The position numbers were made by a program, and so were the translations under genes. Below the pieces are notes generated by a model. It saw only the letters and a program-made list of their open reading frames with translations, ran no database searches and was not told where the DNA came from. From JBAZAX01 sp041671765 (GTDB lineage: Bacteria; Babelota; Babeliae; Babelales; RVW-14), in contig JBAZAX010000003.1 of NCBI GenBank assembly GCA_041671765.1, positions 1 to 64,000 on the forward strand: DNA of 64,000 nucleotides. The letters run 5' to 3'. Of this stretch, positions 16,501 to 24,195 are shown in pieces. Positions within the stretch are counted from its first letter, which is position 1. The number at the start of each line of letters is the position of its first letter.

Positions 16501-16622
16501 CATGTATATGTAAAGATGCCATCCATTTAACAAAGACTATTGTAAAAAAGAATCCTGAGCCTGAAATTTTGGAGCGAGCATATAAGTTGCTTCCAAATCT
16601 TCGACCAAAACCAACGGTCTAG
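10581..16622 (+). CDS. Giant secreted PPP phosphatase with ankyrins and about 23 C-terminal helical repeats
   Basis: 2013 residues. The signal peptide (about 1-24, ending IFGMKR) is followed by a basic linker and a full PPP phosphatase domain: GDIHGS (about 192), GDLVDRG (about 231), RGNHED (about 262), SHAGID (about 327), RGHQH (about 451). Residues about 500-1075 are unassigned. Residues about 1078-1126 contain two ankyrin-like repeats ('GSTPLIFAIKTNNITLVKFLL', then 'SGKTALDWC'). Residues about 1160-2003 are about 23 tandem repeats of about 35 residues, consensus IIEKNSSPEILSWAMGIAEKL plus a variable second helix, probably an alpha-solenoid. Start 10581 has GGAAGG 10 bases ahead; ATG 10563 is in frame too. 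A run of eight G lies in the phosphatase domain (11400-11407). Likely an effector with a binding scaffold (inference). Confidence 0.8.
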   Translation: MKLLDKKLFFSIFCLFFSLNIFGMKRTFENLQSTEDLQSKLGFQFESQSDSEIKAKKVHSDAKGHKGPKRKHAGKIDSDLPKKNSKPITHDSFLFRFSNEILENYKEFSSKANRTSDSQPNCIIPQDVFAQELNKFINLHAAQNSIFLTKDKWGSNNAPDPRLLNDLNPELNFRHPYAQKLDSEKDSHIVVFGDIHGSIHSLIRNLWRLFRKGFLDENLKITDPKGYIVFLGDLVDRGRYGIEVLFLSMFLKNNNFDKVFILRGNHEDPKMGIGGGLYTIRDEVKLKYPKLSEDIIRNLISRLNCFYDLLPSALFIGCNKNYTVFSHAGIDPSYNPVNLLSNSNVIYECLKDKKENSPFLDNSTRDRAVTHFNDRESMSVGEKTNFYCFGFNWFDFGRYKNHKGEIIDSPDKITFSGHGYNISLQAFEKYKTYLNETLLSGCGVKIQALVRGHQHTSYGLMMFDPRIRVEDGQACDWKNVVDLKDIQSEIGFYMHKYFPIYTLLSAPEGVGKDNTHGIQITFNKDFFSIITTSDEWGKWLIKPFEFDITGRSDTGIFCEISQGNTDDSVICKYLQEPSKNPVQVFHAQRSFGLNYNVDREVERIFSEFKYKFEIQKQKPYDHDVKLEENPLKYPISADIKTQSLNHIRSFIKKDVLIKDLIDEADLLPLLSRGNAQSKKIMENALAHEIAHSRDYYVFYHAHTGKLALLHDMLKKLYSWGHLNASQPLSLRFINDGEFAKNLSTFLDQSNVIVKNASGFYDFFNKDKTPGQTPWFDHIPNIGAQLLSANLAFFGNKNYRGESTFDYFCSSHSERELPIPDLLKDIFIKLGIPEYFLDRIEKVIKSYNSQCANTGKLLQIFVKKDAVDDVAYLAFAGGKPVNQKLFDVCWDESKKRHTKISTLLDMYLNNPTGLQELLARNPVIHDGVSHHYNLDIDNLQARLWLPASAMYDPEKIKILRYGTDQNYAKYASELNDIFEEIIKSLIKQKLTGQTAIYQHLSTPMKKLDTEVSAHQIATVQSETMDLMQDLEHLDLATIRTLPNEYRFLCLAKEIYEKREISEENKKSLKSIIPLFKILPDGSTPLIFAIKTNNITLVKFLLENPCIRKGIFQPDHSGKTALDWCSGNQEFCETILRSINLSEIDFKSVDLGKSAYETITKSACAIIEKNSAPEILRWAMDLAEKLILKDSSLASRLAKKILEKNSSSETLAWVMRLVEKLVELSPTQASVLTQTIIEKDSNPETLTWAICIAEKLYIYSYYNPTKDLLEEILEKSSSPEILSKAMDHAVTLAERFAEFDPHLHDAFCLAQTIIVKNPNPNILAKIMGITEKVAAKNSTDAAVLVRFIVANNSSSEVLTWAMNLAAKLIKNDTGDVFMLAKTLVEKNSSPEILLWAMDIAENFIMHPSNPYDSNPYYSGACNLVNSIIEKNSSPKILSRAMDTVEKFLAKKDPNSAYGLANLIIEKNSSPEISSWAMGIAEKIIEFMPDVAYALAIIIMERNSSPEILSKAMDTAEKFLAKKDPSSAYGLAKLIIEKSSSPEMMLSRVMNITEKIAILHTGSYALATLIIEKNSSPEILSWAMGLAEKLFKNGPDEASRLAQAILDKSSGQEEILFRAMGIAKKLVKNDLLEYNVARNAIGLAKTVITQSSAQKEILDGAMGIVEKLFVHYPGLSKDLISTIIAQSADSPEILSRAMNLAEKFIENDPYEAIHLAMIIVEKNTTPKILSWAMNIIEKITEKFILIFITGDSKINGYSLTKMILEKNASPEMLSRVMAITEKIAKLPTESSSLATLIIEKNSSPEILSWAMGIAEKLIEKNSYDDSIIILAKTIVTKSSGQKEILSWAMAITEKIIAKNLCDGSTIDLIKTIVTKSSAQKEILPWAMNIIEKIMAITEKIAILPTGSSSLATLIIEKNSSPEILSWAMGIAEKLILHGYYSPSAELAKSIVEKSSNPEILSRAMSIAEKFVNSFSPTCICKDAIHLTKTIVKKNPEPEILERAYKLLPNLRPKPTV
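14050..16600 (+). repeat. Tandem coding repeats, about 105 bp unit, about 23 copies
   Basis: Units begin with variants of ATAGAAAAAAACTCTAGCCC. Two segments (about 15949-16025 and 16301-16377) are identical over about 77 bases, showing recent copying; most other units have diverged. Confidence 0.85.
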
Positions 16623-16626
16623 CTTC

Positions 16627-16681
16627 GCCCGTGGTTTATCAACCAGTTATTGAAAATCAATAACATTCATCACCAACGGGC
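16627..16681. repeat. Nested hairpin downstream of the giant phosphatase gene
   Basis: Outer arms GCCCGTGGT / ACCAACGGGC enclose a perfect inner stem GTTATTGA / TCAATAAC with an AAA loop (16646-16664). It may stabilise the 3' end or terminate; no U-run follows. Confidence 0.6.
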
Positions 16682-16790
16682 TACCACAGTGCCGCAATCC
16701 CAAATGGGATAGCTCGCAATATTGTTGTTATAATATTTTTATTAATTTCAAATTCTTGAACTGCGCTTGCGTGCGCGCCATAACTCTTCA

Positions 16791-16870
16791 AGAGCGACGG
16801 CGGGAACTCGTTTCAGCCACGTCCGCAATAGCCACGAGTGCAACGAGGGCGGCGGCTGGAATCCATGGAT
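16791..16870 (-). repeat. Interspersed palindromic element, long rearranged copy
   Basis: It ends with GGCTGGAATCCATGGAT, the reverse complement of the left end of the copy at 1471. The middle is GC-rich and differs from other copies. Confidence 0.65.
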
Positions 16871-16913
16871 AAAATTATTCAAAATTTTTGTAATTGGACA
16901 ATAGGAACAACTA

Positions 16914-16946
16914 ATCCATGGATCCTGAAATAAATTCAGGATGACA
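16914..16946 (+). repeat. Interspersed palindromic element, short form
   Basis: ATCCATGGATCCTGAAATAA then ATTCAGGATGACA; arms ATCCTGAA / TTCAGGAT form the hairpin. Confidence 0.85.
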
Positions 16947-17017
16947 GATCTCTGATCGGAAGCTACTTTTGACATCCACAGCCTTTTTACTAGTTATCGA
17001 ACTAGCGTTAACTAGAT

Positions 17018-18148
17018 TCAGCGGTACAAAATATACGCCTCTGTACGCATTGGCAGATGTTTTATGTGATTCGTAAAATCCTGCCTATTTTTAAAAATTC
17101 CGGCAAAAAAATCTAGCTGATAAAGATTTTTAACAAACGCTCCACCGGTATCTGCAACAACTCCAAGTCTGATTTCACGCTTCTGCGTGAATGGGTTTAT
17201 GTGCTTAAGCGCAATAATTTTTCCAAGACCAATGTTAAATATATCTGCAGCGAAAACAACATTTTGTCTGTTATTTAAACGTTTTTTGAACTGCTCAACA
17301 GACCATTTCGAATTTCTATCTTCTTTAAAATACCAGTATCTTTTCTGCTGCCATGGATCTTTATTGGTTTTGTCATAGTCAATCCCATTGCTTTGATTTG
17401 CCATAAAAACCCTCTCCTTTCCATCGGGCATTCTGACAATCACAGTTCCCTGCATTAGAGAGTCTTCAAAATCGGGACGTGAAAGCCAAACAATTGGTCT
17501 GGCCTTACCTTTATTTGATGGATGATTTAGAATTCCGGACAAAATCTGTTGTTTGGAGTATTTTTTGCAAATATGATTGTCCAAAATTTGATATAATGGA
17601 CAACAGCATTGGTTAGTTTTTTTATAACTTCCAGGCACAGAAAAAATGGCATAGTTTGTTAATCGAATCATTCCTCCATATGGAAGGTTGATACCATTAT
17701 TCAAAGCGCTCTGTCTATCTGCATTCCATTTTATGAAATTAAAATTTTCATTTAAAAAATCTGGATTTAATATTCTAAATTTTCCGGACGGCATATCTTG
17801 CTTAATTGTCGAAATTATAAATTCAAGAGTATTTTCAATGTTTTTTACGGTCAAAATATGTGACAAATGCGGTGGAACGATTAAACAATTAGATTTTTTT
17901 GCATTTTGGCGAACAAAGTTTAATGTATCTTGAGCCGCTTGCATCAAATTGTACGGATTTGTTGCAACAAATTCATTTGAAAATGGCAACATAACACCCG
18001 GCTCAAAAAATTTGTCCACAGAATCAATGAGCATTTGCTTTTGTTGGACAGCATAATTTGAAGTATGAACCCCATCAATGTGAAAACTGAGCAAGTTTAA
18101 AAAAAACAAATATGAAAAAATCATATTTAAAAATATAAATCTCTTCAT
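17018..18148 (-). CDS. Secreted 3D-domain protein (MltA-like lytic transglycosylase candidate)
   Basis: 376 residues, starting at ATG 18148 behind AGGGGAGGGG; the longer frame start at 18178 lacks such a site. N-terminal signal peptide or anchor (about 1-28). The C-terminal part contains 'GVVADTGGAFVK', close to the 'DTGGAI.G' core of the 3D (double-psi barrel) domain in MltA/YabE-type proteins, where Asp is catalytic. The preceding 'KIIALKHINPFTQKREIRLG' fits an incoming strand pair. The middle (about 90-300) is not recognised and has a Cys cluster (NQCCCPLYQ). MltA-type enzymes cleave peptidoglycan glycan strands to anhydro-muropeptides; with only the 3D core visible this is a tentative call. 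Family members are usually 350-400 residues, which fits. Confidence 0.45.
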   Translation of the reverse strand: MKRFIFLNMIFSYLFFLNLLSFHIDGVHTSNYAVQQKQMLIDSVDKFFEPGVMLPFSNEFVATNPYNLMQAAQDTLNFVRQNAKKSNCLIVPPHLSHILTVKNIENTLEFIISTIKQDMPSGKFRILNPDFLNENFNFIKWNADRQSALNNGINLPYGGMIRLTNYAIFSVPGSYKKTNQCCCPLYQILDNHICKKYSKQQILSGILNHPSNKGKARPIVWLSRPDFEDSLMQGTVIVRMPDGKERVFMANQSNGIDYDKTNKDPWQQKRYWYFKEDRNSKWSVEQFKKRLNNRQNVVFAADIFNIGLGKIIALKHINPFTQKREIRLGVVADTGGAFVKNLYQLDFFAGIFKNRQDFTNHIKHLPMRTEAYILYR

Positions 18149-18156
18149 GAGCCCCT

Positions 18157-18250
18157 CCCCTAAAAAGATGTGCTTCAACCCTCGTCATGCCCGCCGTCGT
18201 GCTTGAAACTCTACGGTGGGGTCATTAGCCCATCCCCCCTAAAAGATGTG
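18157..18250. repeat. GC-rich repeat remnant flanked by a 15-base direct repeat
   Basis: CCCCTAAAAAGATGTG (18157-18172) and CCCCTAAAAGATGTG (18236-18250) flank a GC-rich core (CGTCATGCCCGCCGTCGTGC...) that looks like a degenerate interspersed element. It lies in the divergent spacer upstream of the 3D-domain gene and spans its ribosome-binding site. Confidence 0.55.
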
Positions 18251-18459
18251 TACTTAATGATTACAGTTATCCCCTACCTCATTAAATCAAATCAACCATT
18301 TGTCGGTCAATAAAATTTACAAATATAAATTATTTGACTTAATCCAAGCCATATTATGGAGCAATTAATCCATTCTCTTTACAATTTTTTATGTATCACG
18401 CTAGCCTACCCTGAGATGGTAATGAATTGACCTGTCGTTTAGAAAAGGGAGATTTTTTT

Positions 18460-19500
18460 ATGAAAAATATAAACAAACTTTTACTCTGCATTATTTTTGT
18501 ATCGGCACAATTCACACTCCGAACAGAAAATTTAGAAACTCAAATTAACACAGATGCGGGACAAGAAGTTCCAAATATTATCTCTGCCGAGCCAGAGTCA
18601 GATATTACCAGCATTGACAAATCACAGCCTAAACCTCAAGATATTTTAAATACTATAAACAACGTCGTTAACATGATGCAAACTGCAAACACCCTTGTAA
18701 ACCAAGTTACATCGACGGATAATACCGTTACCAAAACCAACCAACAAAATAGTAACTCACAACAAACTGGAAAAGTGGATACACAAAATATTTTGAATAC
18801 CACTCAAAACGTACTTAATATCGTTCAAACTGCAAACAATTTAATAGATCAAATTTTCCCAATAGACGGTACCATTGGAACAAATGAGCAAATAGCAAAC
18901 AATCTCAGTACATCTGAAATCGAAAAGTGGAAATACGTCAATAACTACTTTGCAGCAAGTATTGGAGACTTAAATTCTTATGAAAAAATTGGCGAATTTA
19001 TTAGCCAAAATGCAAAATTTTTATCAATGCCGGCCGCCATTCTTTATAAATTTTTAGCAGAAAAAGTGTTGACTAAATTGGCACCTAGCACCACAAGCGA
19101 TTCAGCAACAGAAGCAGTAACATCATCAACAACCAAAGCCAAGAAAAACAAATCTCTAAAATCAAAAGCCTTAGATAGCTCATTAAGTTTTGGTGCAGGA
19201 AGTCTTAAATACGTTACAGCACCAATCATTGGCGGACTACTAACATATAGAATTATTAAATTCATAGGAGCAAAAATTGGAACCAAAACAACAAAATGCA
19301 ACACAGCTTTAATAGCTTTTGCAAAAAATTGGGACCAACACAAAGATCAAACACCTGAAATTTTATGGTCTTTATTTGAACACTTGAATCAAGAATTAAT
19401 CGATAATAATGGGAAATTACCAAAGATTGATGCTGCACTCGCCCAAAAAATTATAGAAGCCATTGCAACCAATGCATCAATTTACGAATCAATCAGTTAA
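18460..19500 (+). CDS. Secreted protein of unknown function with two N-terminal repeats
   Basis: 346 residues. The ATG at 18460 follows AAGGGAG by 8 bases and opens a signal peptide (about 1-22). Two Gln/Asn-rich repeats follow: 'QDILNTINNVVNMMQTANTL' (about 60) and 'QNILNTTQNVLNIVQTANNL' (about 108), likely amphipathic helices. Residues about 240-285 hold a Gly-rich hydrophobic stretch ('YVTAPIIGGLLTYRIIKFIG') that may be a membrane segment. The C-terminus is helical. No known domain is recognised. A strong terminator follows directly, so it is probably monocistronic. Confidence 0.7.
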   Translation: MKNINKLLLCIIFVSAQFTLRTENLETQINTDAGQEVPNIISAEPESDITSIDKSQPKPQDILNTINNVVNMMQTANTLVNQVTSTDNTVTKTNQQNSNSQQTGKVDTQNILNTTQNVLNIVQTANNLIDQIFPIDGTIGTNEQIANNLSTSEIEKWKYVNNYFAASIGDLNSYEKIGEFISQNAKFLSMPAAILYKFLAEKVLTKLAPSTTSDSATEAVTSSTTKAKKNKSLKSKALDSSLSFGAGSLKYVTAPIIGGLLTYRIIKFIGAKIGTKTTKCNTALIAFAKNWDQHKDQTPEILWSLFEHLNQELIDNNGKLPKIDAALAQKIIEAIATNASIYESIS

Positions 19501-19523
19501 TTTTAATTAATAACTTTGATTTG

Positions 19524-19565
19524 AAAAACCACAGGATTGTAAATTACACTCCTGTGGTTTTTTGT
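19524..19565 (+). terminator. Rho-independent terminator
   Basis: AAACCACAGGA (19526-19536) pairs perfectly with TCCTGTGGTTT (19550-19560), followed by TTTTG. Confidence 0.85.
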
Positions 19566-19673
19566 TATAATTAGTTTTTACTAAAATTGGTAAAATAATA
19601 TTTATTAACATTAGTTTGATAACTCAGAAAATCGTAAAAACAACTACTGAAAAAGACTTTTGAATTGTAATTT

Positions 19674-19708
19674 TGTCATCCTGAATTTATTTCAGGATCC
19701 ATGGATTA
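19674..19708 (-). repeat. Interspersed palindromic element, short form
   Basis: TGTCATCCTGAATTTATTTC then AGGATCCATGGAT: the family in reverse orientation. It forms a head-to-head pair with the copy 50 bases further on. Confidence 0.85.
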
Positions 19709-19757
19709 ATGAGTATCCACTAATTCGTAAGTGTTAACGTTTAAATTTGGATTATAA

Positions 19758-19793
19758 CTAATCCATGGATGCTGAAACGAGTTCAGCATGACA
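19758..19793 (+). repeat. Interspersed palindromic element, short form (compensatory change)
   Basis: ATCCATGGATGCTGAAACGA then GTTCAGCATGACA. Both arms carry the same C-to-G change (GCTGAA / TTCAGC), so the stem is preserved. Confidence 0.85.
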
Positions 19794-19891
19794 CGTCCTT
19801 TCAAAAATATTATTTAAACCGTTAGTTACAATCGATTTAGTAGTTATTGAATTCGCATATTGTTCTTAAAGGTATAGGATGAGCCGTAATG

Positions 19892-20521
19892 ATGCAATCG
19901 CAAGCCGGATTCGTTTTAAAACGATTTCAACCCAATAAATCTAAAAGTACTATTCTTTCAATGTATGAAGGAAAGTTCGACCTATCATTTAAAAAATTTA
20001 ATGACAGCTTTAAGCTGTGGCCGGGGATGCTTGTATCATTTAACACAGAAAAAACATATAACACCCTTTTTGGATCAAATATACAAATATTAGCCACGCC
20101 AAACTTATCGGAAAATCAGTCCATATTTTTCATGCACCACATCTTAGAGCTTTGCTACTTTTTTGTTCCCAGTAACAAACCATGTCCTGAGATTTTTAAT
20201 TTTTTAAAACATTTTTTTTTATTTTTTGACCAAGAAGTTACAGGTCCAAAATATTTAAATTTTACCCAAAAAATATTCGTAACTAAATTATTTAGCCTTT
20301 TTGGGTTCTTTTCTCATGACCCGATTTCGAGGTATTTAGCAGTACATGAAACGCTTACGACAACTTTTGTTGACTTTTCCATAGAACAAAAAGTAGAATT
20401 TCTGGAAAAGCATCTAAGTCTGAACCAAGAAAAAGATTTGGACGAATGGATTTTGGAAAGTTTAAAAATACATCCTCATAGCCACCTGTTCAAAACAACA
20501 TTATTCGTCTATAAACAATAA
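19892..20521 (+). CDS. Possible DNA repair protein RecO
   Basis: 209 residues with no signal peptide. The N-terminus 'GFVLKRFQPNKSKSTILSMY' fits the first strands of the RecO OB-fold ('G.VL......ES..i...t'). The middle 'FFMHHILELCYFFVPSNKPC' fits the helix of RecO in which '.YllEL...f.pe..p...lF..l' is conserved. The zinc Cys cluster of some RecO proteins is absent and the protein is slightly short (RecO is usually 220-260). Start 19892 is 8 bases after AGGATGAG; an adjacent ATG at 19889 is equivalent. It is just upstream of the MscK-like gene with a 16-base gap, so probably co-transcribed. The assignment is tentative. Confidence 0.4.
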   Translation: MQSQAGFVLKRFQPNKSKSTILSMYEGKFDLSFKKFNDSFKLWPGMLVSFNTEKTYNTLFGSNIQILATPNLSENQSIFFMHHILELCYFFVPSNKPCPEIFNFLKHFFLFFDQEVTGPKYLNFTQKIFVTKLFSLFGFFSHDPISRYLAVHETLTTTFVDFSIEQKVEFLEKHLSLNQEKDLDEWILESLKIHPHSHLFKTTLFVYKQ

Positions 20522-20537
20522 TTTATTGGAGATAATC

Positions 20538-23500
20538 ATGAAGATACATAACAAAATGTTTTTTATTTTGTTAACGTGCCTGTGGCACTCAACATATGCA
20601 ATGCAATTTTTAAATATCACAAAACAGTATGACCAAAAAACCAATGTTGTTCTCCCTTTTCTCAGTAATATTGAAATGCGAAAAAAACAGATAAGCGACT
20701 TAGAGGTATCTCTACGCGAAATCAGAAGTCGGCTGGAAGAGCTAAATAAAGAAAGCTCAAATGCTCTCGCACAAATTCAAATTGAAGGTACGGATATACA
20801 AAAGATTGGAGCACACGCTTCAGAGCGCGAAATAGAGTATTTAAATAAAAAAATATCAACATTCAATGCCAGAAAACAAAATCTTATAAACATACAAGAA
20901 GTTGATCAAGAAACTGTCGCAATAATTGAAAAACGTATTGAGATACTAAAAGAAATCTTAAATTATTTACAGGCTCCAAAAATTCAGCCAAAGCCCATTT
21001 ATACATGGAAAGAATTTCAGGATGCACAAATTAAAACATCTGAACAAATTGCACAAATTGAAACTGAAAAACTAAAACGGGAAAATATTAAAAAACAGAT
21101 TTTGGCAGAAAAAGGAACTTTACTTTCACTACAAAAACAGCTTGATGCAAAAGAAAAAGAACGTAATAAAATCATCAATCAAACACCATCACATGATAAA
21201 GATGAAGAAATATCGACGGATATAATTAGACTTGAATCAGAAGTAGTTGATCATGAAATCAACTTATTAAATGAAAGAATAAAATTTTCCAACCAAAAAA
21301 TAGAAAAACTAACAGAAGAAGAAAAGCTTAAAGAAACCGAATTTGAACTCTTACAATTAAAAATTAATGATCAAAAAAACATATCCCAGGTAATAGAAAA
21401 GAGACTTTTACTTGATTCAAAAGATGTGGAATTTGCAAAATTAGAACTCAAAAAAGAAACCCACATTTCAATTGATACAAAAAATGAATTAAATAAATTA
21501 CGCGAACCCAAAAAATATGAAAAAGAAAAAATAAACATAGAGATCAACAGCCTTCAAGATAAAATCAAACAACTCACAACCAAAGATAAAAAAGATTCAT
21601 ATAACATTCATATTACAAAATCAATGCTACAAAGAGCCCTATCGCTCAAAGACCTTATTGAAAGAGATCTGCTACTACTTGATGCAAAAAAAGATGTTGC
21701 CGACGTAAAGTTAAAAATTAAAGAACTCCAGTTTAAAATACTAGAATTAAGATACAAGCTAAAAACAGAAAAAGGTAACGTTAAAGAGTATCTTGCAACC
21801 TATAAAACTCAAAAAGAACTTGAAACAAGCACCCTAAAAAGTTTTAAAGAAAAACGCATTGAAGCAGTAAATTCTTTAGTTGAAACTCAACGCGAAATAT
21901 CGGGCATTAGCTCCAAAATAGAAAAAATGCATGGAAGTAAAGCTTCTCTAATCAACCAACAGCCTTCATATTTGACTACAATAATAAATAATCTTGATGA
22001 CTCAAGACGCATATTAAGCGACCTCTCAATAGTAACCCAAGACTTTTTGGCAGTATGCTCCGACCTAATTCACCAACAAACAAGTGTCTTAAATTTTTAC
22101 GATCTAATACTTACCGACCTTGAATCCTACACAACAACACAGAGCATTTGGAAGCGTACTCCTACTGCAATATCTTCTGAAGCACTAAAAACTTCATTAA
22201 TTGAGGCTGAGGATTTTGCCAAAAAGCTTTTCTGGGGAGTCCCCGCACATTTGAGCCCTTTAACAATTTTAAATTTATTAAAAGAATTTAGTATTTTTGA
22301 TTTTTTATTTACCCTTCTTTTTATACTTTTTGCTGTAACCGCATTTATTTTCATTAAAAAATGGCTCGTCAAAATCAGTCAAAAATTTGAATATAAATCT
22401 CAGCATAAACCTGAGCAATCAAAACGTATTACGTACACAATTTCTTCTACACTTTTAACTTTCGCGCTAGAACACTACAACTTATTATTCGCACTAATAT
22501 CGATATATCTATATATAAATCTTGAGTATCAGATCTTTACAACCCAATTTTTATCCATCCCATTTTACACCGCACTGTTCTATTTGATCTGTATTCCATT
22601 TTTTGTTTTTATATCAACGCAGCTACTCACAACCTTAAAAGATTTAAATAAAAAATTGAGTTTTGTCTTTTTTGCTGAAACAATTCAGGACAGATTTTTA
22701 GTCCTAATCAGCACATTTATGTACTCTTCTTCCATAATTCTTCCGTTTAGAAGCGCATTTTTGATTTACAGCGATACAAAAATGGGCCTTGGTGATGTTT
22801 TAATGGCGGGATACTCATTAATATTATTATTAATTTTACTTTTTTTATTTACTAAAGAAGATCTGTTTAAGTTGCTACCTTACACAAAGTATCCGTCAGT
22901 TGAATGGATAAAGAAAAAACTTGAAAAATTTTATTACCCAATATTTTTCTTCATCATGGGACTCCTAATTTTACGTAATCCATATGTTGGATATGCCAAT
23001 CTCTCTTGGTACCTGGCTTTTGCAATTCCAGCCTCAGCAGCACTCTTATGGGCATTATTCATAACACATAATTATATCAGAAACTATTCGGTATTTTTGT
23101 TCATGACCGAGGATGAGGATGAGATAAAAGATAAATTTGAACATGCAAAAACTTATTATGGAATATTAATTATTGCAACTTTCCTGTTCCTATTTTTCAT
23201 TGATATTTTCTTCATTGCACGGATCTGGGGATATAATTACACCACAACCGAAATATGGCGACTACTTTCTGAAACATGGGTTATTCCATTTGGTGATGCC
23301 AATAAACTTGGGGTTGTTCAATTCATGACATTGGCAACTTTTGTTTTATCAGGATTTTTAACATCGTCACTGCTTGATAAATTTGTACTTAATAAATTAT
23401 TTGAGATGTTACGTACTGAGTCAGGAACTCAAAACACCATTTCGAAAATACTGCACTATGCAATTATCGTCATAGCTGTCCTTCTGGGCTTCCTATCCAT

Positions 23501-24140
23501 CCACCTTGAGCAATTCATCTTCCTAATTGGCGGACTGTTAGGTATCGGTTTAGGCTTTGCGCTCAAAGACGTTGTTGCTGATTTTGTTGCAGGCTTCTTT
23601 GTGCTTATCGAACGCCCAATTGAAATAGGAAATTACATTCAGATAGATAATATTGAAGGTACAGTACAAAAAATCTCGGCACGAACAACAACAATTGTTA
23701 ACTCACGCAACTTTGCAACATTTGTTCCGAATAAAGATCTACTTGCCAAACAGATTACCAACTGGAGCCATCGCAAGTTCGCAATTGGATTTGAAATTTA
23801 TATTCGCGTAACACACGAGTCTGATCCAGAACTGGTGCGTAAAATTATTCTTGAAACACTACAAAGCCATCCAACTGTACTAAAACTTCCTGCCTGCATC
23901 TGCCGCCTGGAGGAAATTGAGGCTGACGCACTTTACTTTATGAGCCGCGCATTTATTAGCACACAAAGATTGAAAGAAAGTTGGACCATTGCAGCAGATC
24001 TTAGAATAAAAATTGTAAAAGCGTTTAAGGAAAATGGAATTAAATTCGCAAAACCACAGCGAGTTGTTTATCTAAATGAACAAACAAATGAAACAAGGGT
24101 TGAGGAGAAAAAGCCGCTTGGTATAAAGTTTGACAAGTAA
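20538..24140 (+). CDS. MscK-like mechanosensitive channel with long coiled-coil periplasmic domain
   Basis: 1200 residues. Signal peptide about 1-22 (ending TYAMQ). Residues about 35-490 are almost continuous coiled coil rich in Lys/Glu/Leu/Ile, expected to be periplasmic. Multiple membrane helices run from about 580 to 985. The MscS core follows: 'GGLLGIGLGFALKDVVADF' (about 997, pore helix and bend), 'GFFVLIERPIEIGNYIQI' and 'GTVQKISARTTTIVNSRN', then the alpha/beta C-terminal cage to about 1170. This organisation (large N-terminal part, 11 or more helices, MscS C-terminus) is that of MscK/MscM (KefA, YjeP) channels, which release solutes on membrane stretch. ATG 20538 is 6 bases after TTGGAG. 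Unusually, the periplasmic part is nearly all coiled coil. Confidence 0.85.
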   Translation: MKIHNKMFFILLTCLWHSTYAMQFLNITKQYDQKTNVVLPFLSNIEMRKKQISDLEVSLREIRSRLEELNKESSNALAQIQIEGTDIQKIGAHASEREIEYLNKKISTFNARKQNLINIQEVDQETVAIIEKRIEILKEILNYLQAPKIQPKPIYTWKEFQDAQIKTSEQIAQIETEKLKRENIKKQILAEKGTLLSLQKQLDAKEKERNKIINQTPSHDKDEEISTDIIRLESEVVDHEINLLNERIKFSNQKIEKLTEEEKLKETEFELLQLKINDQKNISQVIEKRLLLDSKDVEFAKLELKKETHISIDTKNELNKLREPKKYEKEKINIEINSLQDKIKQLTTKDKKDSYNIHITKSMLQRALSLKDLIERDLLLLDAKKDVADVKLKIKELQFKILELRYKLKTEKGNVKEYLATYKTQKELETSTLKSFKEKRIEAVNSLVETQREISGISSKIEKMHGSKASLINQQPSYLTTIINNLDDSRRILSDLSIVTQDFLAVCSDLIHQQTSVLNFYDLILTDLESYTTTQSIWKRTPTAISSEALKTSLIEAEDFAKKLFWGVPAHLSPLTILNLLKEFSIFDFLFTLLFILFAVTAFIFIKKWLVKISQKFEYKSQHKPEQSKRITYTISSTLLTFALEHYNLLFALISIYLYINLEYQIFTTQFLSIPFYTALFYLICIPFFVFISTQLLTTLKDLNKKLSFVFFAETIQDRFLVLISTFMYSSSIILPFRSAFLIYSDTKMGLGDVLMAGYSLILLLILLFLFTKEDLFKLLPYTKYPSVEWIKKKLEKFYYPIFFFIMGLLILRNPYVGYANLSWYLAFAIPASAALLWALFITHNYIRNYSVFLFMTEDEDEIKDKFEHAKTYYGILIIATFLFLFFIDIFFIARIWGYNYTTTEIWRLLSETWVIPFGDANKLGVVQFMTLATFVLSGFLTSSLLDKFVLNKLFEMLRTESGTQNTISKILHYAIIVIAVLLGFLSIHLEQFIFLIGGLLGIGLGFALKDVVADFVAGFFVLIERPIEIGNYIQIDNIEGTVQKISARTTTIVNSRNFATFVPNKDLLAKQITNWSHRKFAIGFEIYIRVTHESDPELVRKIILETLQSHPTVLKLPACICRLEEIEADALYFMSRAFISTQRLKESWTIAADLRIKIVKAFKENGIKFAKPQRVVYLNEQTNETRVEEKKPLGIKFDK

Positions 24141-24195
24141 AAAACAGGGATCTTAAGGAAAAGCGAGAGTAAAAAAAAGAAGAAAGAGAGTAGTA

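Larger units (their letters stand above)
16623..17017. other. 395-base spacer made of repeats and hairpins
   Basis: It contains a nested hairpin (16627-16681), a small ATCCCAAATGGGAT palindrome (16698-16711), a GC-rich rearranged palindromic element (about 16791-16870) and a short palindromic element (16914-16946). No gene is visible. The two flanking genes converge on it. Confidence 0.7.
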
